Origin: Flavipsychrobacter sp. | GTDB taxonomy: Bacteria; Bacteroidota; Bacteroidia; Chitinophagales; Chitinophagaceae | Assembly (NCBI GenBank): GCA_016786665.1 | Contig: JAEUVZ010000013.1 | Location: 1-46,731, forward strand | Length of the DNA stretch: 46,731 nucleotides | Direction: 5' to 3' | Part shown: piece after piece, positions 1 through 9,249 of the stretch | How positions within the stretch are numbered: the stretch's first letter is position 1 | Layout of the letters: each line of letters opens with the position of its first letter | The notes under the pieces: generated by a model | Told to the model about the DNA's origin: nothing | What the model saw: the letters and a program-made list of their open reading frames with translations, nothing else | The model's database searches: none | Made by a program: the position numbers and the translations under genes

Positions 1-1355
1 TACCGGCCACCCAGGTACACGTTATTATTGCGGTCGGCCACTATGCACGTAGGTTCATCAAAACCACCGAACACACCACCCAGTGTATCCACATCATTCA
101 CCGCACCCGTATGTGAGTTAAAGCTGGTAATGAATACATCAGAGTTTTGGTTATTCCCGTGGTTAGGATGCGGTCCCGCATAGCCCGGCCATTGAACTTT
201 CCCGGGATAAGAGCCGACCATTACCACCTCATTGTTATTTCTCATGGCTATCGAATAACCGTTGGTTGCACCGTCAGCCGATCCGGCTTTTGCCCATTTA
301 AGATTTCCATTGCTATCAAGTTTAGCAATGAAAGGCTGGTCGCCCCCGGCTGTCATTAGCGTATTCACGACATGATAGGTCATGAACGTATCATTGTGCC
401 AGCTTGCACCACATACATACACATTACCTGAATCATCAACCACCGGTCTACCCCTGAATCCCCAAGCGTATTGATTGATGTTTTCACGTTTCCACAAATA
501 CTGTCCTTGGGCGTTAAAAGACGTGATATACATAGGATTATTGACTTGATTTCCATTGAGGATAACACTACCACCTAGAAGATTGCTTGCAGATCCTGTA
601 AAATAATAACGTCCTGTTAGGTGATTTCTTTTCATCATGACATAGTTCAGCTTACTTTCCGTAATTTCCATCTGCAACGGTATTCCTTGAACTAAAGTCC
701 CTTGCGAATTATAACGGAGTATATGTTCACCTGTGTCATTTACTATGTAAGAGCTGTTGCCATATGATCCTGGATATAAGTAACAGAACATAAAAATATT
801 TCCACCCCCATCTACATCCATATCTATTGGAGTTGTCAAATTACTTGAAAGAGTTGATGTGTCCTGCGGAGTTCGCAACCATTGATATGTTCCGGCAGTA
901 TCATATTTCACTAAATAAAGCCTCTTATAATTACTAGTTAGAGTAGTATCCGTATCGACATTTCCCATTTGACCAGCCAGAACCATCGAAAACGTAGCGT
1001 ATATACCACCTAAAGTGTCACATTTTATCGAAGGCGCAGGACCATCAGACAATGCAGATCCAATCACTTTACTCCAACGATAAGTACCATCACACGCAAA
1101 ACTTGACAATACAATATCGACTCCTCCATATCCATTCAGATTATTCCCACCTACATTCATTCCTGTGGTGTATGCCCTTGCCGCAGTATATATATTTCCC
1201 CATTTATCGGTAGCAATATCATACACGGTCTCTTCCACATTATTGGTTGCCGGTGTAGGGCTTCCACCTCTCTTCCCCCATTCCCATTGTTGTGCGTTTG
1301 AATTCATGGAAAATGCCGAGAGTACAACTGAGCCTATCAGTATTAGTTTATTCAT
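1..1355 (-). CDS. Secreted repeat protein, paralogue of the T9SS protein at 40129-42060 (3' end beyond window)
   Basis: The frame is open from an ATG at 1353-1355 to the left edge, about 451 codons with no stop, so the C-terminus is missing. The N-terminus (MNKLILIGSVVLSAFS, then SNAQQ) is a signal peptide. The mature start QQWEWGKRGG and the following IATDKWGNIY, GMNVGGNNLNGYG and LSSFACDGTYRW closely match the start of the 643-residue protein at 40129-42060, which ends in a PKD domain and a T9SS sorting domain; the same ending is inferred here but not visible. The body has repeating blade-like units (DDSGNVYVCG, FIAKLDSNGNLKW) typical of SBBP-like beta-propellers in exported proteins. A TATATTTT box lies about 50 bases upstream, and a strong terminator separates this gene from the upstream gene at 1463. 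Its ligand is unknown. Confidence 0.85.
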   Translation of the reverse strand, partial: MNKLILIGSVVLSAFSMNSNAQQWEWGKRGGSPTPATNNVEETVYDIATDKWGNIYTAARAYTTGMNVGGNNLNGYGGVDIVLSSFACDGTYRWSKVIGSALSDGPAPSIKCDTLGGIYATFSMVLAGQMGNVDTDTTLTSNYKRLYLVKYDTAGTYQWLRTPQDTSTLSSNLTTPIDMDVDGGGNIFMFCYLYPGSYGNSSYIVNDTGEHILRYNSQGTLVQGIPLQMEITESKLNYVMMKRNHLTGRYYFTGSASNLLGGSVILNGNQVNNPMYITSFNAQGQYLWKRENINQYAWGFRGRPVVDDSGNVYVCGASWHNDTFMTYHVVNTLMTAGGDQPFIAKLDSNGNLKWAKAGSADGATNGYSIAMRNNNEVVMVGSYPGKVQWPGYAGPHPNHGNNQNSDVFITSFNSHTGAVNDVDTLGGVFGGFDEPTCIVADRNNNVYLGGR

Positions 1356-1415
1356 TGTGATCGTTTTAGTAAATGATGCATTCTTCATTATGAAAATATA
1401 GGTTTTTTTTAAGAG

Positions 1416-1450
1416 ATAAAAGCAAGCGGCATTGCGCCGCCTGCTTTTAT
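1416..1450 (-). terminator. Intrinsic terminator of the 1463-6640 gene
   Basis: A 14-bp stem (1417-1430 with 1436-1449) has one mismatch and a 5-base loop ATTGC. On the minus strand it lies just after the stop codon at 1463 and is followed by A/T-rich sequence. It separates the two minus-strand genes, so they are probably transcribed independently. Confidence 0.75.
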
Positions 1451-1462
1451 TTACATTGTATG

Positions 1463-4400
1463 CTACTTAATTACGGATAGCTTGCTTTGCAGCAACAGCT
1501 TGCCGTTCTCTCTTATCAGCACCATATACATGCCGCTGGCGTAGTGTTCCAGTTGAAGCTGTACGCTGCCTGTGGCATCCTTCACTTCGTAAAGGGCCAG
1601 GCGCCTGCCTGCAAGGTCATACAGTTCCACTTGTCGCGTTCTGCCATCGGCAAAGCTATAGTCCACGCGTGTACTGTTGCCCGCGGGGTTCGGCACCAGC
1701 AGCATCCTCGCGCCATCGGCTATTGCCGCGTGACGGATATCACCGCTTTGCGTCTCTGTTCCGTTGACGGGCTTTGGCGCGTACTCGTTACCACATGGCC
1801 GTATCTCTACCTTTATGGTCTGTATGCAGATGGAGCCATCAGGCATCGTAATGGTGAAGATGAGTACGTCGGTTGGTCCGGTGAAGCCCGGATCGGCCAC
1901 ATAACGGAACTTCACGTTGGTGACACCCGCCGGCACGCTGCCCGAGTGTGGTATCAGCATTCCGTTCATCGCGGTTACGCTATAGCCCATATTGCCCGGG
2001 CCGGCATTCATTATCTGAACCATCAGTGAGTCGAAGCACTCAGGTCCCAGCAGCGGGTCTCCGGTTTGCCATACCGATACCAGCTTTATGAACGGAGGCA
2101 CGCCGCATGGCCTGCAGGTATCCACCGTCAGGTGCATATTGCCGCTCGTGTCCGCGCACAGGCCGTTGTCCAGTACCAGGTTATACTGTCCTGAGCTGGT
2201 CACCACATAGGGCAGCGGAACGCTGTAGGTACCCGTCAGGTCAGGAGCCATGTTCTTCAGGTACGCCCAGTAGTCGAACGGAATGATGGGCCCCACAATA
2301 GTGCGCGGCATCACCAGGTCGCAGAAATTATAGCAGCCTGTAGGGAACGTCCAAAGGTAAGTGTCCGGATCCTTAGGAACACTGAAGCCTTTACTACTCT
2401 GGCATCCGTTCTGGTCGGTGAACAGGCAGATGTAGTCTCCACCCTGGAAGACATACACCGGCGTGCCGCTCAGCCCGTTGCTCCAGTTGTAGGTGCCCGG
2501 CACTATATTACTGCCGTTGAATTCCAGCATATAGCTGGGGCAGTCTATCATATTAAAGGTCACCACCGGCGGCGGCGGCGGAGGGTATATCGTCACGGTC
2601 ACAATGCCGCTGATATCCTCGCAGAAGCCACCCAGCCCGTCTGGTACCCGTATCTTCACCTGGAAGGTGTGTACGCCGGGGCTGTAGTAGGTAGTAGTCC
2701 ATTCCGATGTGCCCGGTATCCACGGGCCACCATCCACGCTCCAGAAATAACTGATAGGGCCCGGGCCGGCATAGGCCGATAGCGCCATTTGCTCCCCGGT
2801 GCAGTAGTAGTTGTCGCCGGTTATATTTGCTTCGGGTACTTCTACGAAGTTGACAGGCACTACGTCCGTCACTACCTTGCAGTAGTTAGCATTAGTGCCT
2901 ATCGCCCAGTAGGCTCCGGTAGTGAACACGTTCTTGCTAGGAACAGTTGTATAACCGTATACGGATTGACTTAACATCCATTGATAATTCGTTGGATAAT
3001 CAATAGTAAACATTGGGTTATATTGTAGAGTTATTGGATTACCTTCGCAGGCTGTATTAGGCAGTTTAGTTAGATACCCCTCAACTAACACATCTGGTAC
3101 AACCTGTACAATCTGCACTTTTTGATCGGTACATCCATATTCATCAGTTGCCGTTAAAACTACCGTTTTATTACCGCCGTTGGCCCAAACCTTATTAGGG
3201 TTGGCTTGGCTGTTGCTCGATCCGTCACCAAATGTCCACCAGAAGCTAAGTCCTGTTCCTGTACTTAAGTTGGTAAACTGTGCACCTGTATCTATCGCAC
3301 ATATAGGGTTAGGCGCGGGATACCAGGTAAAATTAGCTACAGGCCAGTGCGGGATGTTAATGATCGCATTGTCCGTACAGGTAAAGTAGCTGCCGTCCGT
3401 TATCTCCAGCCCCAGCGTGTAGGTGCCAAAAGGCAGGCTGGTGGTATAAGTGGTCAGCGTAGTGCTGCTCTGCACTATGCTGCCGTTTATCTTGAACGTG
3501 TAAGTAAGCCCTATGCCCGGGAAGAAGCTGCTGTGGTCTATCAGCGTCACCTTGTAGTACCCCGGGTTGCCTACATCACAGGTTATATCGTAGAGCAGGT
3601 CGGCTATATACGGTATCAGGTAGCTCACCGTAGTATCTGCGAAGCATGTGTCACCATCGGCAGATGGCACAGCAGCCACGTAAGTGGCGCTGTATATGCC
3701 TGCCACGTCATAGGTCACCGTCGCCGGGTTGCCGCCTGTGGTGGTGGCTGCGCCCGGTGTGTACCAGTTGCCGTAGTATTCATTGGCCTCGTTACCCGTC
3801 AGCTTCACTTCACCGCAGGCCACCATGTTCACGTCAATGGTGAAGTCTATCGGGAATTCCGCCTCGCACGTATCCGGGCAGTCTTCCCTGAACTGAACGA
3901 TGTTGGTGGTATCGCTGCACCCGAACGAATTGGTCACAATCACGAAATAATTGCCTAAGCCGTAATTTGTTTCGGTTATGTTCTGCGTAGTGCAAGCCAG
4001 GCAGCTTGAGAACGGCAGTGAGTTTCCGCTCCAGTACCAGGCATAGTTCGTTGCAGTTCCATAGCCCGATTGTATCGTAGCGTTCAGCGGAACGGAGAAG
4101 GTTGGCTGGTCGCAGAATATATGCGGCCCCGCCGGCGATATATATGCTACCGGGGAAGGCTTTATGTATATCTGGTCGCTTACTACATAGGTGCCGGTAC
4201 ATCCGTAAGGGTTGGTCACTGTCACTGTTACGGTGTACGGTATTGGCCCTGTGCCGGGGAATGTAGTGTACACATGCGTTATGTTCACGCCGCCTGTCTG
4301 TACCACGCCATCACCAAAGTCCCAGGAGATGACTGTTCCTGTGCCAACTATATTGCTTGGCAGCAGGCTCATGTTCACTATGTCATCTGCGCAGGCGGTA

Positions 4401-6640
4401 TCGGGTATGCTCAGCGAGAGTGAAGGTATGCCGCGTATGAACACGTCCATTGTGTCTACGTACCACCCGGTGCATTTACGCACGCGCACCCCCAGCTTCA
4501 CTGCGAGGCCGCTGCTGCCCATGTCGTTCCAGAGTATGGTCACGTTTGGCGAACCATTTACCGGGCTGATACTGCCGGAGTTCTCATAAGGAGGAAGTAT
4601 TTCCCAAAAGTAGGCTTCCCCATCCATATAGCCTGCGGTGTACGGCTCATAAGTGCTCGGGCACACCGTATCCTGCCCTGCTATTACAGGGGTAACTATC
4701 GGCGTATCGAGCGGAAGTATGAGGGTGTCAGAGGGACAATGTGGGTTGGCCGTTTCTTCTCTCCATACCATAATAGAGAATGGACCGCTGTTAGGCAGAA
4801 AGGTAGCGTAGGTCACATCTCCTGAAGTGGGTGTGACACTGCCGTTCACAGCCGCCCAAACGAATATCGTTCCGGGTATGCTGTTAGTTGCGGTGTATTG
4901 CAGGGGCACACCTCTGCAAATGATGGTCGGTCCGTTTATCGCATCCGGAGGTGGCGGCGGAGGATACACATTTATCTGCACGGGCGTCGGCGGGCAAAAG
5001 CTGTTCGTCGGGCTCGTTAAGGTAAGGTAGTAAGTACCCACCTGGTTGAAGGTTCCGTTGAATGTGTTCGTACCTGTTGCGGTAGCTGTTGAGTTATCCG
5101 GGTAGGTCAGCGTCCAGTCGCCCGTATAGCTTCCGGGTGACAGGTTGTAGGTCGCGTTGCTGTTAAGGCAAACGGTCTCTGGCCCCGTGATATATGCCAG
5201 TGGCAGCACGGTGATATTTATCGTTGCAAGTCCGCCACAGCCCAGCAATGTGTTTTTATAATTCACTTTAAGCACTATGTTCTGCGGTGTGCCGGTCGCG
5301 TATCCGCTGTTGAGTATTATCTCGTTCGGCTGGTCTGAGGCACTAAGCACTGCACCGTTGCTGGAGGTCACATACCAGTTATATTCAGTACTGGGCCATT
5401 GTGGCAACTTATACACATAGGCGGTGTACGGACATACGAATACAGGCCCCGTTATTGTGCCATTCTGCTTTACTACCGGCACCTTTATGGTGGTAGGTTG
5501 CGGGCACAGCGGTGCACATGCGGCAGATGGGGTAAAGGTTACATACCCGAACCCGGATATGCCTACGTTGTCCCACACCACTACTACCGTTGTTGCATTC
5601 GACGATACTACCGTGCCGCCGGTAACATCCCACGTACCGCAGCTAGCTACGCTATAGGTGGCGGTGTCAAATTCACAGACAACGGAGGGGCATTGTATTT
5701 GCACGCCTACTTCAGGAGCCACTACCACCCACACGCTGTCCGTATCGCTGCAACCGCAGAGATTGGTCACCACCAGGGTTGCCAGGAAAGTGCCGGGGCC
5801 CGTATATTGGTGAGAAAGCGGGTTGTAATTCGTTCCTGGTTGTGTACTGGTAGTACCATCACCAAAATTCCATAGCCATGATACTATCGGCGATGTATTG
5901 GAACCGGTAGAACTGTCTGTGAAGACAACATTGGTACTGTCACAGATATAGACCGTGTCGTTCACCGCCAGGGGCTGTGTGCCAAACAACGCATTAGGCC
6001 GCGCTATGATCTCGATACATTTTGTTACCGTAACGATGCAGCCGAACTCCGACGTGTCCGTTACAGTAATGCTCCCGAAGCCCGCGGCTCCCCAATTCAC
6101 CACAACGGTATTGCCCATCGGTGTAAAGCTCACCGCGCCTGTCACGTTCCAGTGAAAGCTGCCGGTCTCGTCTCCGTTGGCCGTATAGGTCACCTGGCTG
6201 AATTCGCAGTATTTCGCGCAGCCCTCTTCGTCGCGGAGGTCATACGTCACCGAATCCAGTTCAGTGCAGGCCACTTGGGCGCTGCTGGTAAGGAAGATGT
6301 TCGGCGGGTTTACCACGTAAACATTCTTAGTACCCAACTGTACAAGCGCCATACCGGAATTGTATCCCATTACAGTAATAGTTGCAGGTCCGACACCAGT
6401 CCAAAGGATGTCGGTACTCTGCGTACTTCCCACAGTGCTGGTGCTGACGACAGAACCGGCTACCGTGACGTTCCAGGTGTAGCTGATGCCCGGAGTGGTG
6501 GTAATGCTGTAAGACTCTATGTTGTTCTTACAAACGGTGTCGGACCCGTTAATAGTAATAGGTGTCTGCCCCCTGGCCAGCACACCCATACAGAGCATAA
6601 ATACAATACCGCACAGGGTAAGGACTCTTTGATTTCTCAT
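1463..6640 (-). CDS. Giant secreted PKD/Ig-like protein with T9SS sorting domain
   Basis: A 1725-residue protein. The ATG at 6640 is preferred over an in-frame start at 6673 because the signal peptide (MRNQRVLTLCGIVFMLCMG, then ARGQ) begins there. It is a chain of PKD and Ig-like beta-sandwich domains; clear PKD signatures occur near residue 255 (WNFGDGTTS), 772 (WDFGDG) and 1133 (WTFGDGSSNS). Many cysteines and short CxGxxxTY motifs mark the other modules. The last ~75 residues (from about 1650, LLVPNPAGNS, later DLAGRRLALY and LEHYASGMYMVLI) form a type A T9SS sorting domain, so the protein should cross the outer membrane and be released or anchored. No catalytic domain is visible; a role as adhesin or surface scaffold is inferred. 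A TATTTTTC box lies about 26 bases upstream. Confidence 0.9.
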   Translation of the reverse strand: MRNQRVLTLCGIVFMLCMGVLARGQTPITINGSDTVCKNNIESYSITTTPGISYTWNVTVAGSVVSTSTVGSTQSTDILWTGVGPATITVMGYNSGMALVQLGTKNVYVVNPPNIFLTSSAQVACTELDSVTYDLRDEEGCAKYCEFSQVTYTANGDETGSFHWNVTGAVSFTPMGNTVVVNWGAAGFGSITVTDTSEFGCIVTVTKCIEIIARPNALFGTQPLAVNDTVYICDSTNVVFTDSSTGSNTSPIVSWLWNFGDGTTSTQPGTNYNPLSHQYTGPGTFLATLVVTNLCGCSDTDSVWVVVAPEVGVQIQCPSVVCEFDTATYSVASCGTWDVTGGTVVSSNATTVVVVWDNVGISGFGYVTFTPSAACAPLCPQPTTIKVPVVKQNGTITGPVFVCPYTAYVYKLPQWPSTEYNWYVTSSNGAVLSASDQPNEIILNSGYATGTPQNIVLKVNYKNTLLGCGGLATINITVLPLAYITGPETVCLNSNATYNLSPGSYTGDWTLTYPDNSTATATGTNTFNGTFNQVGTYYLTLTSPTNSFCPPTPVQINVYPPPPPPDAINGPTIICRGVPLQYTATNSIPGTIFVWAAVNGSVTPTSGDVTYATFLPNSGPFSIMVWREETANPHCPSDTLILPLDTPIVTPVIAGQDTVCPSTYEPYTAGYMDGEAYFWEILPPYENSGSISPVNGSPNVTILWNDMGSSGLAVKLGVRVRKCTGWYVDTMDVFIRGIPSLSLSIPDTACADDIVNMSLLPSNIVGTGTVISWDFGDGVVQTGGVNITHVYTTFPGTGPIPYTVTVTVTNPYGCTGTYVVSDQIYIKPSPVAYISPAGPHIFCDQPTFSVPLNATIQSGYGTATNYAWYWSGNSLPFSSCLACTTQNITETNYGLGNYFVIVTNSFGCSDTTNIVQFREDCPDTCEAEFPIDFTIDVNMVACGEVKLTGNEANEYYGNWYTPGAATTTGGNPATVTYDVAGIYSATYVAAVPSADGDTCFADTTVSYLIPYIADLLYDITCDVGNPGYYKVTLIDHSSFFPGIGLTYTFKINGSIVQSSTTLTTYTTSLPFGTYTLGLEITDGSYFTCTDNAIINIPHWPVANFTWYPAPNPICAIDTGAQFTNLSTGTGLSFWWTFGDGSSNSQANPNKVWANGGNKTVVLTATDEYGCTDQKVQIVQVVPDVLVEGYLTKLPNTACEGNPITLQYNPMFTIDYPTNYQWMLSQSVYGYTTVPSKNVFTTGAYWAIGTNANYCKVVTDVVPVNFVEVPEANITGDNYYCTGEQMALSAYAGPGPISYFWSVDGGPWIPGTSEWTTTYYSPGVHTFQVKIRVPDGLGGFCEDISGIVTVTIYPPPPPPVVTFNMIDCPSYMLEFNGSNIVPGTYNWSNGLSGTPVYVFQGGDYICLFTDQNGCQSSKGFSVPKDPDTYLWTFPTGCYNFCDLVMPRTIVGPIIPFDYWAYLKNMAPDLTGTYSVPLPYVVTSSGQYNLVLDNGLCADTSGNMHLTVDTCRPCGVPPFIKLVSVWQTGDPLLGPECFDSLMVQIMNAGPGNMGYSVTAMNGMLIPHSGSVPAGVTNVKFRYVADPGFTGPTDVLIFTITMPDGSICIQTIKVEIRPCGNEYAPKPVNGTETQSGDIRHAAIADGARMLLVPNPAGNSTRVDYSFADGRTRQVELYDLAGRRLALYEVKDATGSVQLQLEHYASGMYMVLIRENGKLLLQSKLSVIK

Positions 6641-7247
6641 ATGCGTATATTTAAAGGTGAAAAATAAAATCACTTCAATCTTGCATTACTGAAAAAGCAG
6701 AGACCCCCCCTAATGACTGCTTTTATCTATCTCTTTGCGGCAACACATGAAATAGTTTCATCAAAGCTATGTAGCAGAAACTCATCAGTCAACAGTCAAA
6801 AGACGGAGTGCGATAATTTTTTTAAATAAGAAGAGAAATTGATAATCAATAGATTGCAACCTCAGAGAGTGTTGTTTTTAAAATATTGAATATATGTTGG
6901 GGTCACTATTAGGTAATAATGACTAGTTATAACGTTAATCCGCAATAGGTGAATTTTTAAATCAATGGCCATTTAAAAAATGGTAGCGCCCGATGATCGC
7001 AGAGGTGTTACGGCTTACTTGCAAGGGATTTTTCTGGTACGTGTCACAGAAAGAATTTGACGGCCGCTTCGTTACGATTTTCTAAAAACTAACTTACCTA
7101 ATAATTTGAACGCAAATCACAACGATCCAACAGGCGGCGATGTGTTCGGCATGTTGTCTAAGAAATAAGTTGCCGTTCAAATGTTGATAAAGCATTTGCA
7201 GCAAGAGATTTTGGGGTTTTGGTGGGGGAGAACTAATGTGCATGATT

Positions 7248-7272
7248 GGGTTCGAATCCCTCTCTCTCCGCG
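7248..7272 (+). pseudogene. 3' fragment of a tRNA-Ser gene (possible attachment-site scar)
   Basis: The sequence GGGTTCGAATCCC followed by TCTCTCTCCGCG matches the T-arm 3' half and acceptor 3' strand of bacterial tRNA-Ser. The matching 5' acceptor strand, D-arm, anticodon arm and variable arm are absent upstream, so this is not a functional tRNA gene. No CCA follows, as in the two intact tRNAs of this window. A tRNA-style terminator follows directly. Such 3' fragments are typically left where an integrative element uses a tRNA gene as its attachment site. Confidence 0.7.
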
Positions 7273-7276
7273 GAAA

Positions 7277-7305
7277 ACAAAACCCACACTATGCGTGGGT
7301 TTTGT
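7277..7305 (+). terminator. Hairpin terminator after the tRNA-Ser fragment
   Basis: An 11-bp perfect stem, ACAAAACCCAC with GTGGGTTTTGT, has a 7-base loop. It sits 5 bases after the tRNA fragment, as expected if it was the terminator of the original tRNA gene. It reads equally well on the minus strand, where it could end the YihY-family transcript (stop at 7371). Confidence 0.65.
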
Positions 7306-7370
7306 CGTATTCAAAATAGTTACAGGGCACTTTATGTTCAGCAGATCCGCATATGGGGGCTCTGAATGTA

Positions 7371-8333
7371 TTATCCTCTTTTCTTCGTGTCCTTTTGTTC
7401 TTCCACTTCCTGTATCGTTCGCTTGCCTTGCTCTACTACTACTTCTTTCGTTACTACCGCGTAATCGTTCGGGTGAATGGCGGAACCGTATGCCAGGGCA
7501 TATGCCCGGGTAAATTCCGCCCCCAGGTATAGAATGATGGAAGAATAATACACCCACACCAGCAGCACTACCAGGGAGCCCGCAGCGCCATAGGTACTCC
7601 CTACTTCGGTTTGAGAAATGTAAAGCGATATACCCAGCTTGCCTATCATAAAGAGGACTGCGGTAACCACCGCTCCCCAAAATATATCCTTCCACTTAAT
7701 GCGGGCGTCGGGCAATACCTTAAAAATGACGGCGAATATAGCCGTGCTCACCAGCAGCGTCACTACCAGGTTCAGTATGTAGAACAATACCACTGCAACA
7801 TCGGGAAAACGTGCCTGCAGCCTGCCGCTTAGCCCCTCGATCACCCCTGTTACCGCCAGCGATACCAGCAGCAGGAAACCGAGGCTCACGATTATGGAAA
7901 ACGACAGGAACCGGTCGCGCAATAATTTCAGCCAGCCTTTCTTCGGCTTCGCTTTCAGCCCCCATATGGTATTGATAGAATCCTGTATCTCTGAAAAGAC
8001 CGTAGTGGCCCCTATCAGCAGCGTTACCACGCCTATAATGGTGGCCAGCATGCTTTTGTCCGTTATAGCCGCGTTCTGTATTATCTCCTGCAGTTGCAGC
8101 GCTGTATCATTGCCTACAAAGCCTCTCAGTACCCCGTATATCTCCCCTTCTATCGCTTCCCGCTCCAGGAACAGGGCGCATAGCGAAATGATGACCACCA
8201 GCAGCGGCCCCATGGAGAACACCGTATAATACGCCAGCGACCCGCTGAGCTTTGTGACCTTATGCTCCGATACGCCCTGGAACATTTCTTTCAGCACGCC
8301 CCACAATCCTTTAAATGTTACCTTCTTCTTCAT
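7371..8333 (-). CDS. YihY/BrkB-family inner-membrane protein
   Basis: A 320-residue protein of the YihY/virulence factor BrkB family (formerly mis-named ribonuclease BN). The family signature is present: an N-terminal amphipathic segment, then SGSLAYYTVFSMGPLLVVI in the first membrane helix, a long periplasmic stretch, ATTVFSEIQDSINTIWGLK before helix 3, and the late helix motif YGAAGSLVVLLVWVYYSSIILYLGAEFTRAYA. About six membrane helices are visible, with a charged cytoplasmic tail rich in E/K/Q. Its transport or structural role is not established in this family. It lies 124 bases downstream of the unknown gene at 8458-9108 on the same strand, so co-transcription is possible. Confidence 0.9.
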   Translation of the reverse strand: MKKKVTFKGLWGVLKEMFQGVSEHKVTKLSGSLAYYTVFSMGPLLVVIISLCALFLEREAIEGEIYGVLRGFVGNDTALQLQEIIQNAAITDKSMLATIIGVVTLLIGATTVFSEIQDSINTIWGLKAKPKKGWLKLLRDRFLSFSIIVSLGFLLLVSLAVTGVIEGLSGRLQARFPDVAVVLFYILNLVVTLLVSTAIFAVIFKVLPDARIKWKDIFWGAVVTAVLFMIGKLGISLYISQTEVGSTYGAAGSLVVLLVWVYYSSIILYLGAEFTRAYALAYGSAIHPNDYAVVTKEVVVEQGKRTIQEVEEQKDTKKRG

Positions 8334-8457
8334 AAGCTATTGTGTACTATTTTACAGGAAGACACTTCGCCTGCTGTACGGGCAAGGTTCGTATCCATAT
8401 TGATATGCTGATAAGCGCTCCCTCCGCTGAAGATAAAACACCATACCAACCTCCGCT

Positions 8458-9108
8458 TTAGCCGCCTATCTCCTCTTGCAGAAAGCCCTTCATCAGCGCC
8501 GACCATTGCGCTTCCGATAAGCCCGACATGGCTCCCGAAGTAACCACCCGATTACGAAGATTATCAATGCCCGATGCTGTATGAGTATTGGGCACCTCGT
8601 TGCGCCCGTGATAGGATGCCGTAACGCTGGTACCCTGCCGGTGTATAATAAACGTGGAAGTAGCCTTATCCTGGAAGAAGTGAGCGATGTCGCCTTCGTT
8701 CGTTTCCGGGTTGCGGCAGGGGCGCAGTCGCAGTCCCATCCACTCTTCCGCGGCGGAGGCATCGTGGTGGTCTTCTATCGCCTCCACTACCACCCAATCG
8801 TACCCATCGCCCACCCGGGTGCCCGGGCCGGGTATGTCTATACGGTAGTGGTCGTTCACTTCGGCTAGGTCGCGCTCTTTGCTGCCATTGGCATTTCGCA
8901 GGCTTACCTCTGCGCTCAGCGCCCCGCCTACCTGGTGCCAAATCTTAGGGTTAAACAGCCGCTTGTAGGCCCTTACAAAGCATTTTGCCGCCTCCTCTAC
9001 GGTATCCAGTGTTACTACGTGGCTGATATCATTTTGTTTTCCTTCATGGTGTTCCGGTATAAAGAGGCTGAACCGCTGAGCTGCCGGAGTCTTGTTTTCT
9101 GATGTCAT
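8458..9108 (-). CDS. Hypothetical protein, about 216 residues
   Basis: I do not recognise this protein. It starts at ATG 9108 (MTSENKTPAAQRFSLF) or at an in-frame GTG 24 bases upstream (9132); neither has a decisive ribosome binding site. It has no signal peptide or membrane helix and looks like a soluble cytoplasmic protein. Visible features are a histidine- and acid-rich middle (EAIEDHHDAS), a segment with alternating charged and aromatic residues (HYRIDIPGPG), and a C-terminal helix (SEAQWSALMKGFLQEE). Codon use matches the neighbours. It is upstream of the YihY gene on the same strand and divergent from the pirin gene. Confidence 0.75.
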   Translation of the reverse strand: MTSENKTPAAQRFSLFIPEHHEGKQNDISHVVTLDTVEEAAKCFVRAYKRLFNPKIWHQVGGALSAEVSLRNANGSKERDLAEVNDHYRIDIPGPGTRVGDGYDWVVVEAIEDHHDASAAEEWMGLRLRPCRNPETNEGDIAHFFQDKATSTFIIHRQGTSVTASYHGRNEVPNTHTASGIDNLRNRVVTSGAMSGLSEAQWSALMKGFLQEEIGG

Positions 9109-9249
9109 AGCAGGTGCTTTGCCTTCTTGCACATCAAAACTGTACCATTAACCACTTCAGCTCCTGGCCTATTATAAGCGATAGCAATACCCGCATCATT
9201 CGCAAATAGTAAAAGCTATCGTACCTTTAGGGTAATTAAATGTACATAC

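Larger units (their letters stand above)
6641..7370. other. Gene-poor AT-rich stretch with possible coding relic
   Basis: No intact gene is visible in these 730 bases. Two short frames look like remnants: one from an ATG at about 6994 through KGFFWYV to a stop near 7083, and a tail from 7073 to a stop at 7166-7168 that reads NDPTGGDVFGMLSKK. They lie in different frames and could be one decayed gene end. The stretch ends with the tRNA-Ser 3' fragment described separately. Base composition is more AT-rich than the neighbouring genes, which fits a remnant of transferred DNA, but no integrase or transposase can be recognised. Confidence 0.45.

Noticed and set aside
7177-7695. A 172-residue minus-strand frame and a matching plus-strand frame across the tRNA-Ser fragment
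   Set aside because: The minus frame reads GERGIRTQ, which is simply the antisense of the tRNA-Ser 3' end, and both overlap the YihY gene.
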